DNA of 64,000 nucleotides from Triops longicaudatus (taxonomy: Eukaryota > Arthropoda > Branchiopoda > Notostraca > Triopsidae). Positions 48,109 through 59,035 of this stretch are shown here, in pieces. Where the stretch lies: positions 124,001-188,000 of the forward strand of contig JAGQDJ010000125.1 in NCBI GenBank assembly GCA_022885665.1, read 5' to 3'. Within the stretch, counting starts at the first letter, position 1; each line of letters starts with the position of its first letter. The notes under the pieces are model-generated. The model was not told the origin of the DNA, did not search any database, and saw nothing but the letters and a program-made list of their open reading frames with translations. A program made the translations under genes and the position numbers.

Positions 48109-49099
48109 GTTTGCAAAAAGCGGCCCATAGGCTTAATGGGTCTTTTATGTAGAAAGAAATTGTGGATTGAGTTCAAATTTTCAGCTGAAATGTCAAGTAA
48201 TTTATTTTATTTAAACAATTTGGGTAATGTGGCACTACATTGGAAGTATTTTATATGATCTGTCGGACAATGTAAACGTGATAACATGCTTACGCAAAAG
48301 CAATGATACATGCAGTGACTTTTTCTAAAACTGGTCGTCAATACATTTTTATCGTTCGCGTATTTTATTTTTAAAATGTAGTACTATATCGTTTCTCACT
48401 TTTGTCCAAGTTCGGTCAAAACGTGTTATAATACAGCTGAATTTTATATTTTTCTTTTTGTAAAAAAATAAGAGTTTACTAAAGTAACTTCGATGTTTCC
48501 GTTCAGCTTTAATGCAGACATTTTAAAAAATACTAAAAAAAAAATTTAAAGCTATTATTCTTAAGTGTTATAAAATTATATAGAATACGGCAGTATTCTA
48601 TAAGGTGTATTTCATAAAGAACTCGAGCCATTTTATTTGTATAATGTTGTATATTTTGACACGTAGAAAGCACAGAACTGATATCTTAACCCGAATTTCA
48701 AAAAGTGCGTATATTAAGTTTAATTTTCTTTTGCACTTTATAGTAGTGACCCTTAAGGACTATAGACCACGTGTACTGCCAAAATAACTCGCTAAACCAT
48801 TGAAGGAGATAACGTAGAGTTCCATTTTTTAACGCTTAATCCTTAAAAAAGACAACAAAACTCGAACAGAACTTTAATCGTCTTTCAACCTGAGGTCATC
48901 AGTTCCTTGAACGGCACCTAGAATGAAAATCAGAAAGTAAGAATAAAAGAAAAATGTCAGTGAAGAAACGAAACGAATGGCAAAAGTTTCATACAGAGTA
49001 ATAAACATGTGTTTTTTTTTAATTTTTTTTTTTATAAATTTTTGCTTATTTTTTTACTTTTATTTTTTCATTATTATTATTATTTTTATTTTATTATTA

Positions 49100-49165
<66 letters not shown>

Positions 49166-49229
49166 TTGTAGGCGTAGCACACTTCTTAGGGGGGTCCGTA
49201 GCGAATATATCGGCTAGAGTGTATACAAT
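48109..49229. other. Intergenic, no gene seen
   Basis: 3' flank of DCAF15 and of the cholinesterase-like gene, which converge here. Apart from the ATT microsatellite at 49071-49166 nothing was recognised. Confidence 0.5.
49071..49166. repeat. (ATT)n microsatellite
   Basis: About 95 bp of nearly pure ATT repeat, with interruptions in the left third. It creates spurious Ile- or Tyr-rich open frames in this stretch. Confidence 0.95.
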
Positions 49230-49235
49230 TTTATT
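49230..49235 (-). terminator. Polyadenylation signal of the cholinesterase-like gene
   Basis: AATAAA on the minus strand, about 100 nt after the stop codon at 49332-49334. Confidence 0.5.
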
Positions 49236-49331
49236 GTACATTTGGTTTTCTCTTGTGTTCACTATTAAAAGACGAAAATTTCGGGAAAAGGGGGATTTAC
49301 TCTCTACCCCCTGGCTATCAGCACCCGCTTA

Positions 49332-51088
49332 TTAGTACCGTATCCCCCATAACTTACTAGTAGCCTCGATGAGTTTCGGCAAATATTTCGTCCAGAAAGC
49401 ACATTGCCTTGCCCGGAGACCGCGTCCCGTCTGAAAATCAGCAGCAGTCAATGCCAGGTAGACTTGATTTTCAGTTTGGTGCGCAGGCCACACAGCAGTA
49501 GTCAAGGTACCGTCCGGGTTCAGGTTAGGATTTCTAGCAATATAGTGTTCTTTAAAATTTCAACATTTTTCTTCGAAAAATCTGTTCATTACCCTGTGCG
49601 GACAAAGTTTGCCCAGTATCGCATGATATTCTTGGAAAATTCGACTTCAGAGGCTGCGTAGGCTTTGTTGCTGTCCAATGGGTCTCCGAAAATGAAGTTC
49701 AGCTCATCGCCGTGTAACACACCGGCCCAAGTGGGCCACGGGGTCACGGAAGATCGGTGTTTAAACTGGTACAAGTAAACATCGTTGCCCGATTCCGCGT
49801 AATGCTCACCAAGTTGGTTGACAGGGCATGTAAAATAACAATCTCCTGAAACTTTATCCAGAGCGTCTCGGATGCGGTCAGGGTCATTAGGGTACACCCA
49901 GTCAGTGTATTCAAAGGCAATAGCATCCAACGCAATTCTGTTGGCATGTGGGTTTAGTTTTTTGACAGTTTGTAAAAACTCAGCTTGGGTAACGTTAACG
50001 TAGCTGTTCAAAGGAAATAGATGCCTAGCGTAGTACGCCAAGAACATGTTGCCTTCGTTGCTGTTGCTACCCAACAAAATGCTCGACTTTTTAAATTGTC
50101 CATTTTTCAAGGCCTTCAATGGATGCTCGCTTAAGATAGTGCCATCCACAACCGGCACGAAACCGAAATCAAATGCGACGTCAGCTTCGTCAAATTCGTT
50201 GTAAACAAGCGATTTGGCGTCCACAGTACGCAGACATTCAATTGTGGCTGTTAAATCGGTATGGTTATGCGGACATCCGACTTTGGCAGCGAGACGGAGA
50301 CCGCGTAAGATCGAAACTTCGGGAGTAACGGAAGACCAGCTGGCGATGGCAGCTCCGCCCAAAAGTATAACTTGATTAAAATAATCCCGTGATACCTTTG
50401 ATTGTAAATGCAGACTAACGGACGCTGCACCAGCGGAGTGTCCCATAAGAGTAACATTCTCTGGATTGCCGCCGAAAGCCGCGATGTTTTCATGAACCCA
50501 TTTTAAGGCTAAGGCTTGGTCCAGCAAACCCATGTTGCCTGGTACTTCCGAAGAATTAAAGTATAGGAAACCCAAAGAGGCCACGCGGTATTGCATCGAT
50601 ACCACTACCAAGCTTTCTTCAGAGGCCAAAGTGCGGAGATCGTAGACATCTAGTGTGGAAGTACCGGTATGGAACCCGCCGCCGTGGACAAATACCAGCA
50701 CGGAAGCGTTTTTCGGGCGCGGGTTAGGTACAACGACATTTAGGTACAGACAATCCTCGCTGAGTTCGGTGTTGATGTTCCACATGGTGCTTCCGATGAA
50801 ATCTCCGAATTCGGTGTCAATTATTTGGTAACAGGAATTGGGCATTTTTATCGCCTTACGTTCTTCCTCCCATGGTTGAACCGGTTCCGGGACTTTGAAA
50901 CGCAATTGTCCCACAGGTGGAGTCGCATAAGGGATGCCGAGCCAAACGTCGACCGGTCGGCCTGCACGGGAGGACGTCGACAATCCTCTAATGGGGCCGC
51001 TCTTAGTGTTTACTAGCAATGGATCTTCATTGTTGTCGAAAGGAATCCCCCTAACGCTCAGCGCGAACAGCAAGACACACCACCACAT
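49332..51088 (-). CDS. Secreted cholinesterase-like carboxylesterase
   Basis: Two exons, 51088-49593 and 49533-49332 (565 aa), with an alpha/beta-hydrolase fold of the cholinesterase branch. A signal peptide covers about residues 1-15. The oxyanion-hole motif HGGGF is present. The catalytic triad is Ser in GHSAGA, Glu in SNEGNMF and His in GVLHGDEL. A Trp sits just before SEDCLYLN, where acetylcholinesterase has its choline-binding Trp. The three intrachain disulphide pairs are all represented (SCYQ/EDCLY, GCPHN/IECLR, CYFTC/QCAFW). The exon 2 part (CAFWTKYLPKL) follows the usual C-terminus, with no Cys tail, tetramerisation segment or GPI signal, so the enzyme is probably soluble and secreted. 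The residue before the catalytic Ser is His; true acetylcholinesterases have Glu there, so the activity could be altered. A partial copy lies at 57112-57855. Confidence 0.9.
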
Positions 51089-52729
51089 TCTAGGAACGCA
51101 GAGGAAGACTGTCTGTACGGGAATGAAGTTCCGCCTTTTAAGACAGTTTGGGCTATTGGCTACAAGAAGACTTTCTTTTTCTTTTGCCGAGTTTACGTCT
51201 TATCTAACTATGGGCTTGTTTGTGTATGCTCAGCTCAGCGTTGAAAGTTCAAACGACTACAGTGTTAAGATATACAGTTATATAACGAAATATCTCAGAC
51301 ATCATCTGAGTATCTAGTGTCAAATGTAGGCTACATATATTTTCTCAGAAGGCTTGAGAAGGTGAGGTCAAATCAACTTGGTGCTCTTTTAATTTGAATA
51401 ATATTTGAGAACAGTTCTAAGCGTATTTTTACTTACTCCTATGTCTGCGGCATTCCTCTTAGTTTCTCGGATTAAACACCGAAATAAGTGTTAAATTATG
51501 CGGTTTCGTTTTGACGTGCTTTTTTAGCTTTTTGTTCAAACGTGCGCGCACTCAAAGATGTTCGTGACAGTAGCCGATTTCACAGAATATCTCTTCGTTT
51601 AACAATCATCCGTTTAAATAGTGTTTAACAGGAAAGGTGTGTCAACCGACTTGTAGGTTTTATACTAAAATGACAAGGATGCATATTCAAAGGTTATCCT
51701 TACATAATGCAGCGATGAACAAAAGAAATATGTACAAAACGGAAGTTTAAATAAGAGATTATTTAAATAGAAAGTCTTCAAAAAGCGAAAATTATTGATA
51801 AGAGAATGTTTTGCATAGGTGATATTTAAAATTTTGTGCGAAGCTTGCTGTACAGAAGGTTTTGTACTTGGAGTTTTTTTTTTTTTTTTTTCTAGTTTCA
51901 GGCACAGACGGGGCACTTCGTTCACTGTCTCTTGCGGATCAGGGAAAACTCCGTTTTGACCTCGTAATCTCAAACGATTCAAGTCAACTTAGGAAGAAAT
52001 ATTTTATGTGTATTTACATACTGTCAGATGGGGTTACGATAAATTGAAAAGATACGGAGTGTTAGATATTTCACTGAATCCTTTAAGCCCAGAAACTGCA
52101 CATATATGTTCAAATTTTTAACAATAAAATATCAGCAATTTGTGTACACAATTCCAATTAACAATTGTAAACGATTAACAATTATTGAGTAGCATTTTCG
52201 TTAAATTAATTAGCCTTTATTAAGTGGGCCGGAATGATGGATACCCATCTACAAATGACAGTTATTGGTCACGTGTATTTCTAAAAGGACTATTTGCCCA
52301 GTACGGACGTAAAGACCGACTACAGTGTCCTTCAAAAAAAGATAAAAAGCACACTTGCGTCAATACGGCTATGTTACACCTTTGAATCCCAGCAAATTGT
52401 CCAGTAGCAGGATATTTCGACGTGTTGAGTTAGCTGCCCATGGACAAACAATTTAACTACCTCCTTCTGCCCAGCTTAAACAGTTCTGTGATTCCCTTTT
52501 AAGTGTTCTAATTTCATTTATACAATTTTACCAACTCCAGTTGTTTTAACAGACAGCTTTAAACAGCTCTTCATACAAAAAGGCGTGTTAAACTCGCGTA
52601 ATTCACTGTTCAGCTTGTATAAAATGACAACGGTTTGAGTAAATAGTTCGGACACAGAAGAAATTCAAGCCTGGAGTTGGAAACAACTTGAACTCATCCT
52701 CGGTCCGCACTTGTATCTCTGTCCACGCC
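51089..52729. other. Intergenic, no gene seen
   Basis: Separates the divergent cholinesterase-like gene (-) and the cathepsin-like pseudogene (+), so it holds both upstream regions. Open frames at 51665-51982 (-) and 51862-52047 (+) are compositional. Confidence 0.5.
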
Positions 52730-54303
52730 ATGTACTGCCGACCAATTTTCGTCTTGCTGTTGGTACTTTCAGCGCTCTTGGCTCTTTCCGCTCCCACGGA
52801 AGACCAAGAATGGGAAGCATACAAGGTATAAAACATTCTTCATAACCCTTCGACATGATTACTGTTTTTATGCTGAAACTTGTAGGCAAAATATAACAAA
52901 CATTACAAAGACAAGACTGAGGAGCTCCAACGCTACGAGATTTTCAAAGCACGTGTCACGAAAATCGCTCAGCACAACAAAGAACACGCCCAAGGCAAAC
53001 ACTCGCACACCCTTAAGATTAACCACTTCGCTGATCGGGTAGTATGCTACTTAAAATAATAATAATAATAATATAATAAAATACTGTAATATTCGCCTGT
53101 TCGTCCAAACGTATTTAGACTGAGGAAGAACAAAAGACCTTATTTTGCCTTCTTCTGAGAATTTTAGTTCGCACGCGTTCGTGCAAGTTCCTGCAGCTCG
53201 TCAGTCTCAATCCACTGTAATCGTGTACCTTACATTTTTATTCAAGTGATACCAAGTTAGTTGTTTTCAAGCCGATCTGCGCAATGATCCGTGCATGCCT
53301 TCCATAAAAAAATCAAGCTAGTTGCAGTAAGTACAACGTTTTTACCATTAGAAATTTTCCCAAGCCAAGCAAATTTCTAGTAATCACTCTTTAACCCTTC
53401 TTGCAATAGATTCCTGTTGGGCCTTTGCCGCAACTAACATCATTGAGATATGAGCCTAACACTTAGGTTATACATTAATTTTGAAAGTTAATAAAAATAA
53501 TTATTTTGCACAGTTCACTTATTGCAAGAAAAATGGCCTTCAGTCGCCTATTCTTTTAAGGTAACGGAAGAACGCATTATTTCTTAATATACGGCTCACC
53601 GACTTCAGATTTAAAACCTCGAATTTTTGTTTCTTTGGCGTATAATGCAGTGAACAAAATTTTGTTGACTGCACGTACAACAGCAGCGGTTGTGCCGGAG
53701 GGTTTTATACTAACACATGGAAAAGCCTCTCTCATGGAAATACATCTTGATAGTGCTGCTGCTTATCCCTACGTGTCTGGACAAACTAAGACTTGGGTTT
53801 GTACAGAATGTCTCACTGATTGTAAAGATGTCGCCACTTGACTAGGTATTTTTTTCTCTCTAGAGCGGTCAATGCAACTATAACAGTGCTGCTCGCGTGA
53901 CTCACGTTGAGACTTTCAGTGCACTGACTAGCGTAACCGCTATTGGACAAGCCATAAACAATGGACAACCTGTAGCCGCTGCTGTTGAGCCCAACGATAG
54001 TTTCCATTTCTACAGGTACACGCAGACATGTCAAAATAATATTAAAACGTCATGAAAACAACCTTCTTTTTCAGTAATGGTATCTACAATGACACTGTAG
54101 CCTGCAATCCTCAACTTATCGGCAGCAAAATTAACCATGGTATAAATTTGGTCGGTTACAACAATACCAACAATCCTCCATACTGGATTTTGCGCAACCA
54201 GTGGGACACCACCTGGGGCATGAATGGTTACATGACGATTCAAAAAGGTATAAACCTTTGCAATGTCGAAGCTTATGCTTACGGCAATATTGTACTTGCC
54301 TAA
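52730..54303 (+). pseudogene. Cathepsin L-like cysteine protease pseudogene
   Basis: Recognisable pieces in order: 52730-52825 (signal peptide and EWEAYK), 52886-53038 (I29 propeptide to NHFADR), 53119 onward (TEEEQKTLF), about 53410-53450 (SCWAFAATNIIE with the catalytic Cys), 53651-53796 (SEQNFVDCTYNSSGCAGGF, then LDSAAAYPYVSGQT), 53867-54016, and 54075-54303 (INHGINLVGY with the catalytic His, RNQWDTTWG with the Asn). The enzyme would be a lysosomal or secreted digestive papain-family protease. The catalytic triad residues are all still visible, but the Cys region runs into in-frame stops within a few codons and has lost its upstream CGS-type context. The 53651 piece also needs a frame change between GGF and LDSAAAYPY. 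The ends look intact while the middle has decayed, so I call it a pseudogene; a badly assembled real gene is the alternative. Confidence 0.8.
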
Positions 54304-54944
54304 AATGACATGGTCAATTGACTGCAACTGTGCGAGTCAGTGAGTCATATTTTAGGCTTTACAGTTTATTTTTTTGGGTGGATTTTAAATATAAATAGAT
54401 GCGCAGCAAAGAAAATCGTAACTTCGTTCTTTCTCTTTAACTTCAGATCAAGTCGTGCTTCGTGTTTAAGATAATTAGGTCAACGTTTTGCGAAAGCGCT
54501 TCTGTTTTCAACGTTTTCTACAATGGGTTCTATGATTTACACATTGTGCTGCCTCCACTGTTGTAGACTGGTATGAAGTGATGCCACTGTATTGGTTGAA
54601 GTTTTTTTCCCTTTTTGGATGGGCGGCTCTTGTTACGTAAACAAGATTACATTTTTAGTAATCGTACTGATTTCATTTCAAATGTTCCGCTAAAGCTTAC
54701 AGACTAGGTGAAGGCATTTGATCGTCTTATATTTGAGCAGGCTAAAGCGATATACCATCTCGAATAGTAGGAGACTGATTTTCAAAACAAGCTGTCAGTA
54801 GGCATGTTTATTTTTTACTTCGTTAAGTTCATAGAGTACAGAACGATATGCTTTCATCTAGTTTTTGGCTAGATAAAATTTCGGTGTTGATTTCTATTAT
54901 GAAGAGAGTTCAATTTCTCAAGCTTGTAATGTTTATGGACACAG
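54304..54944. other. Intergenic, no gene seen
   Basis: 3' flank of the cathepsin-like pseudogene; no coding signal on either strand. Confidence 0.5.
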
Positions 54945-55355
54945 TTTCAATAGGCTTGTTATATCGATTTGAAAAATTTTTCGACGTTTCTTCATAAAAT
55001 TCAGGGAAAACACGACGTTTCTATCACGTTACTTTGGATATTTTATTTCTAATATTTAATGGGAGTAATTTTTTAAAGCTAATAAATCTTCAAAACATCA
55101 TCATAGCAATTATTTCAATAAATTTGGCCATTTATTTAAGAAATACATGATTTCAATAGGCTTGTCATATCAATTTGAAAAATTTTTCGAGGTTTCGTAA
55201 TAAAATTCAGGGAAAACACGACATTTTATCTCGTTACCTTGGATATTTTATTTCCAATATTTTAGGAGACTATTTTTTAAAGCATATAAGTCTTCAAAAC
55301 ATCACCACAGCAATTATTTTAATAAATTTGGCCATTTATTTAAGAAATACATGAT
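54945..55355. repeat. Tandem duplication of a ~205-bp unit
   Basis: The unit starting TTTCAATAGGCTTGT at 54945 is repeated from 55151, with roughly one difference in ten and small indels. Both copies end in ATTTATTTAAGAAATACATG. The second copy ends about 40 bp from the 3' end of the PAN-like pseudogene. Confidence 0.9.
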
Positions 55356-55395
55356 TGTCACGACTTAGAAGAGTTAGAAGATTACAAAGTAAACT

Positions 55396-56810
55396 TTAAT
55401 TACCAAAGTTTGGGTAGTAAATGTTAATTTGGCTCAGCATTTTCGTTTCGAGCACAGATGGCGGAATTGAAATGCCTGTACTGAGAACCTTGTCGTCGTC
55501 TACCCTGACTTGTCCAAACAGGCTGAGCTTACCGCCTGGGCAGTAGGTAGCGTTGCTTGGATTCAATAACCAAAAAGACCCACAACCGTAGCGATCATCT
55601 TTGACGTTCACAAACGGAGTGGGTTTCATGGCAGCTCCATTTAAATTAAAAAGATCGCCTTTTGAATTTTCTGGCCCTTTTATGAACGTTAAATTACTTA
55701 GCGTGCCGTCTTCATCGACAACCCAGTTTACGTATTCGAATATTGTGGATCGGGAGTCGTCTTTGCCTCTGAACGAAAACACTAACTTGCGATTAGAGTA
55801 TTCCTTAGACAGGCGATGCATGACTTTCATTGGCAATAAATAATCTTTGGTCATGTCGCCCGAGTCGATATCAACCACCCTGGATGCCAAGTACGTAAAT
55901 GATTCCGAACACCGGGCAAATAACGGCACGGAATAGGAAACATTACCCTGAGGCCAAAAAGTACACTGCCCATCACCTTTTTAAAAGAAATAACATTAAA
56001 GAAATGGTGAGTATTTTGAGACAAGTATCGTTCAGCTTACTAAGAATGTAATTCTGTCGTAGAGCGCATTGCCTGCAACTTGTTGCGCAGGAAATACATT
56101 TGGGCCAAGTACCAAGACACCCTGGGCGTAAAACGCTGCAAGGAATCGCTGCATCGGTGCTGAATTTCATGTCTACACAATTCGGACTTTTTGCGGAGGA
56201 TTTCTTTTCCCCAGACATTACCACGCGGCCATTTAACAAACGCTAGTTGAGTTTTACTGCGACATAAGTTGTCTGGTACGAGCTCGCATATGTAGGAGGC
56301 GTCATCGTCGTAGAAGTTGAACGCGTGGCAAGATTTGGCCTTAGCACACGCGCTGCTGCATTGCATTCTTGCACAGTTGACCGATTCTTTTGCTACAGTA
56401 AAGCACTGTAATTTGTTGCGGCTTTGGTATGGTTAAAGTTAGATACCTTTATCAATCTTCAAGATGGTAGAGTCGTCCCAATTCGAAGATACGAGTCTTG
56501 TGTTCGCATAATGTGGACTCGTTACAAATTCGGCTGCGTCCGGTTCCGGATTGCAGTCTCCATCCGTCTTTTTTTGCAAGCCAGAATTTTTTTTCGGTTT
56601 CTGAGAGTTCGCCGTGAGGGTAAGCATTTCTAGTAGACTTTTTTTGAGCTCACGAAATTGATTGATTTTTTCAGAAATGTTCTGGAAAAGCGGGAAAACT
56701 GACGGTAAAACTAGTTCTTCAGTATAAGTGGTGTCACCTTTAGCGACAGCTGTGTTTACGAATACAGTATAGATCAAGACGCACAAACTGAACCAAGTTT
56801 TCAAACCCAT
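55396..56810 (-). pseudogene. PAN/apple-like secreted protein, paralogue C, frameshifted
   Basis: Exons 56810-56447, 56392-56041 and 55976-55396 correspond one to one to the intact paralogue at 60956-62429. It has a signal peptide, an N-terminal helical region, a Cys-rich PAN-like segment (CSSACAKAKSCHAF, CELVPDNLC), a second Cys cluster (RPGCLGTWPKC) and the shared C-terminal domain (DDRYGCGSFWLL, YCPGG). Exon 2 is 352 nt where the intact copy has 351: an extra G in GTCTGGGGAAAAG near 56215 breaks the frame, and downstream the correct frame continues open to the splice donor. Exon 3 is intact and in phase. A single change in otherwise well-kept sequence means recent loss, or an assembly error in a G run. 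A TATA-like TATAAGA is at 56875-56869 (minus strand). Confidence 0.75.
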
Positions 56811-56868
56811 CGTGAAGCTTCTCACGTGTCTTGCAAGCAAGTAGCAGAGTAAGGGATGCGAGAGGAAC

Positions 56869-56875
56869 TCTTATA
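56869..56875 (-). promoter_or_regulatory. TATA-like box of PAN-like paralogue C
   Basis: TATAAGA on the minus strand, about 60 nt upstream of the ATG at 56810; the intact paralogue has TATAAAT at the same relative distance (62497-62491). Confidence 0.4.
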
Positions 56876-57111
56876 CTTGGAGAAGGACGAAAATAAATAG
56901 TAAACAAAGTTTGCAGGCCTATTTCTCTAGTGGCTACCTTTTCTTCTCAAAATTTGCCTCCAAGGCTTCGAAGTTCAAACTGTCATTTAGCTCTCAACTG
57001 CTATAAAAAAGGATGTTCTTTAGGCTTGTATACTGTACTTTCGTATTTCTTTTGCTTCGTAGTGAAGGAAAACTTGATTTTTATTATCACAAAGTAAGAT
57101 TTTGTTGCAGA

Positions 57112-57855
57112 TTAGGATTTCTAGCAATATAGTGTTCTTTAAAATTTCAACATTTTTCTTCGAAAAATCTGTTCATTACCCTGTGCGGACAAAGTTTGCC
57201 CAGTATCGCATGATATTCTTGGAAAATTCGACTTCAGAGGCTGCGTAGGCTTTGTTGCTGTCCAATGGGTCTCCGAAAATGAAGTTCAGCTCATCGCCGT
57301 GTAACACACCGGCCCAAGTGGGCCACGGGGTCACGGAAGATCGGTGTTTAAACTGGTACAAGTAAACATCGTTGCCCGATTCCGCGTAATGCTCACCAAG
57401 TTGGTTGACAGGGCATGTAAAATAACAATCTCCTGAAACTTTATCCAGAGCGTCTCGGATGCGGTCAGGGTCATTAGGGTACACCCAGTCAGTGTATTCA
57501 AAGGCAATAGCATCCAACGCAATTCTGTTGGCATGTGGGTTTAGTTTTTTGACAGTTTGTAAAAACTCAGCTTGGGTAACGTTAACGTAGCTGTTCAAAG
57601 GAAATAGATGCCTAGCGTAGTACGCCAAGAACATGTTGCCTTCGTTGCTGTTGCTACCCAACAAAATGCTCGACTTTTTAAATTGTCCATTTTTCAAGGC
57701 TTTCAAGGGATTCCAGGTTAAGATAGTGCCATCCACGACCGACACGAAACCGAAATCGAAAGCGACATCAGCTTCGTCAAAGTCGTCGTAACAAGCGATT
57801 TGGCTTCCACAGTACGTAGACACTCAATTGTGGCTTTTAAATCGGTAGGGTTACG
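57112..57855 (-). pseudogene. Partial duplicate of the cholinesterase-like gene
   Basis: Bases 57112-57700 look identical, position by position, to 49525-50113, including the end of exon 1, the intron and a few bases of exon 2. From 57701 to about 57855 the match to the same gene continues but falls to roughly one difference in eight, with a 1-nt deletion (GTCGTAACAAGC against GTTGTAAACAAGC). The rest of the gene is absent: no signal peptide, no catalytic Ser region and almost no exon 2. It cannot encode an active enzyme. The two-level similarity suggests gene conversion of an old fragment by the intact gene, or two separate duplication events. Confidence 0.9.
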
Positions 57856-58059
57856 CTAAAGATTACGTTAAGATTCTTTTGCTAGATTTCTGACTATATA
57901 TTCGGGCTGCGCGTGGCCGACAAAAAGAAATTAAAAAAATTTTCAAAATCTGATAATTTTTAAAACCATAAAAATATTGTCAGTCATGCAAAATCTGTAT
58001 TACAAAGCCTAATTTTATTGTCATAAAGATTTATTAAAGATATGTGATCCTTGTCGTAA

Positions 58060-58635
58060 AATCGATAACGAAAAATTCCCATGTTCATCGGCCGTAAGAA
58101 GCGAGCGGTGTGCAGAGCACTTAAAAGAAGATGTTGGAGAGAAACCAAAGTTAAAAAAATGGCATTGGAGACAATGAGCGTATGTCCGCCACCTGGCACA
58201 GAATAGGCATGATCAAGCAAGACTGGACCTTTTATTCGCCTTTGTTCTCGGCCAAGTTTTCCTTGCAAAACGCGGAGGGGGAGAATCCAATTACCGTTCT
58301 TGACATGCGACTGCTGTTGCAACGATGTCAAGTTAGACGTAAGCATTAAAAATCTTCTTTGTTTTATCTGAGTTTCGATAGGTATTAGGGCTAGGTGGCA
58401 TTAAGGTCGGCTAGATTTCAAAACAATGGTCAGGTCAAGGAATATTACACAGATGCGGACAACTTTGGTATCAACTTTCCCGTGGACTTGGATGTCAAAA
58501 TGAAGACTGTCTTTCTCGGAGCTTGCTTTCTGATCGTAAGAAAAAAAAATTAACCTACATGCGTACAAATCTGAAGTTCATTGTCACTTTTTATAGGATT
58601 ACATGCTTTTGCAGACAAAGCAAAGAAGAAGGTAA
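58060..58635 (+). pseudogene. Phospholipid scramblase pseudogene, C-terminal half
   Basis: Pieces of a scramblase (membrane-anchored beta-barrel protein moving phospholipids between leaflets) survive in order. 58060-58339 has CPPPGT, then in another frame DWTFYSPLFSAKFSLQNAEG, then in a third TCDCCCNDVKLD. 58382-58535 has GLGGIKVG, an in-frame TAG, ISKQWSG, a frame change, then YYTDADNFGINFP and DLDVKMKTVFLGACFLI. 58597-58635 has DYMLLQ and a stop. The order APPGT, CDCC, KQW, TDADNF, LDVKxKAVxLGACFLID is that of PLSCR proteins. At least three frame changes and one nonsense codon mark it as dead, though GT-AG introns remain, so it is not a processed copy. The N-terminal half was not found. Confidence 0.85.
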
Positions 58636-59035
58636 AGTAGTAAAGTTGGAATAAGTCTTCTGCTCGTTTCCCTATTCATTGATTTTCTAGTAGTTCATAG
58701 TTTATCACGAAGAATTACCTCATTTTAGGGAATGTTTTCATTACAAATTTTCTCTGCACACGAAATGAAGAATGAAAATCAGGAGTGTCCCAATTCCTTC
58801 TTTACCATTAGCGTCATGTAAACCAAATAGCTAACACATGTTCACTTCCAGTCGGGTGAAAATTGTTGTTTCTTACACATCAGTATAAGTAACCTACATA
58901 AGAAGTTTTCATAACGGTGCTGTATTTCGCAAGATCAAACACGTACTTTCATAAGTAAGAACCAACGTGGTAGTCAACGTGGTAGTAGTGATTCGTCATT
59001 TGTTTCATGGTACTTTTTATAACGGTGTAGTCAAA
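58636..59035. other. Intergenic, no gene seen
   Basis: Contains a small direct repeat, CAACGTGGTAGT twice in tandem at about 58973-58996. Otherwise nothing recognised. Confidence 0.5.

Noticed and set aside
49009..49335. 108-codon Tyr/Phe-rich frame
   Set aside because: Created by the ATT microsatellite and T tracts.
53119..53650. Reading the cathepsin gene as intact with longer introns
   Set aside because: The catalytic-Cys piece runs into stops within a few codons on its 3' side and no splice choice restores the usual residues between propeptide and SEQNFVDC.
58060..58635. Scramblase as a processed retrocopy
   Set aside because: GT-AG introns remain between the pieces.
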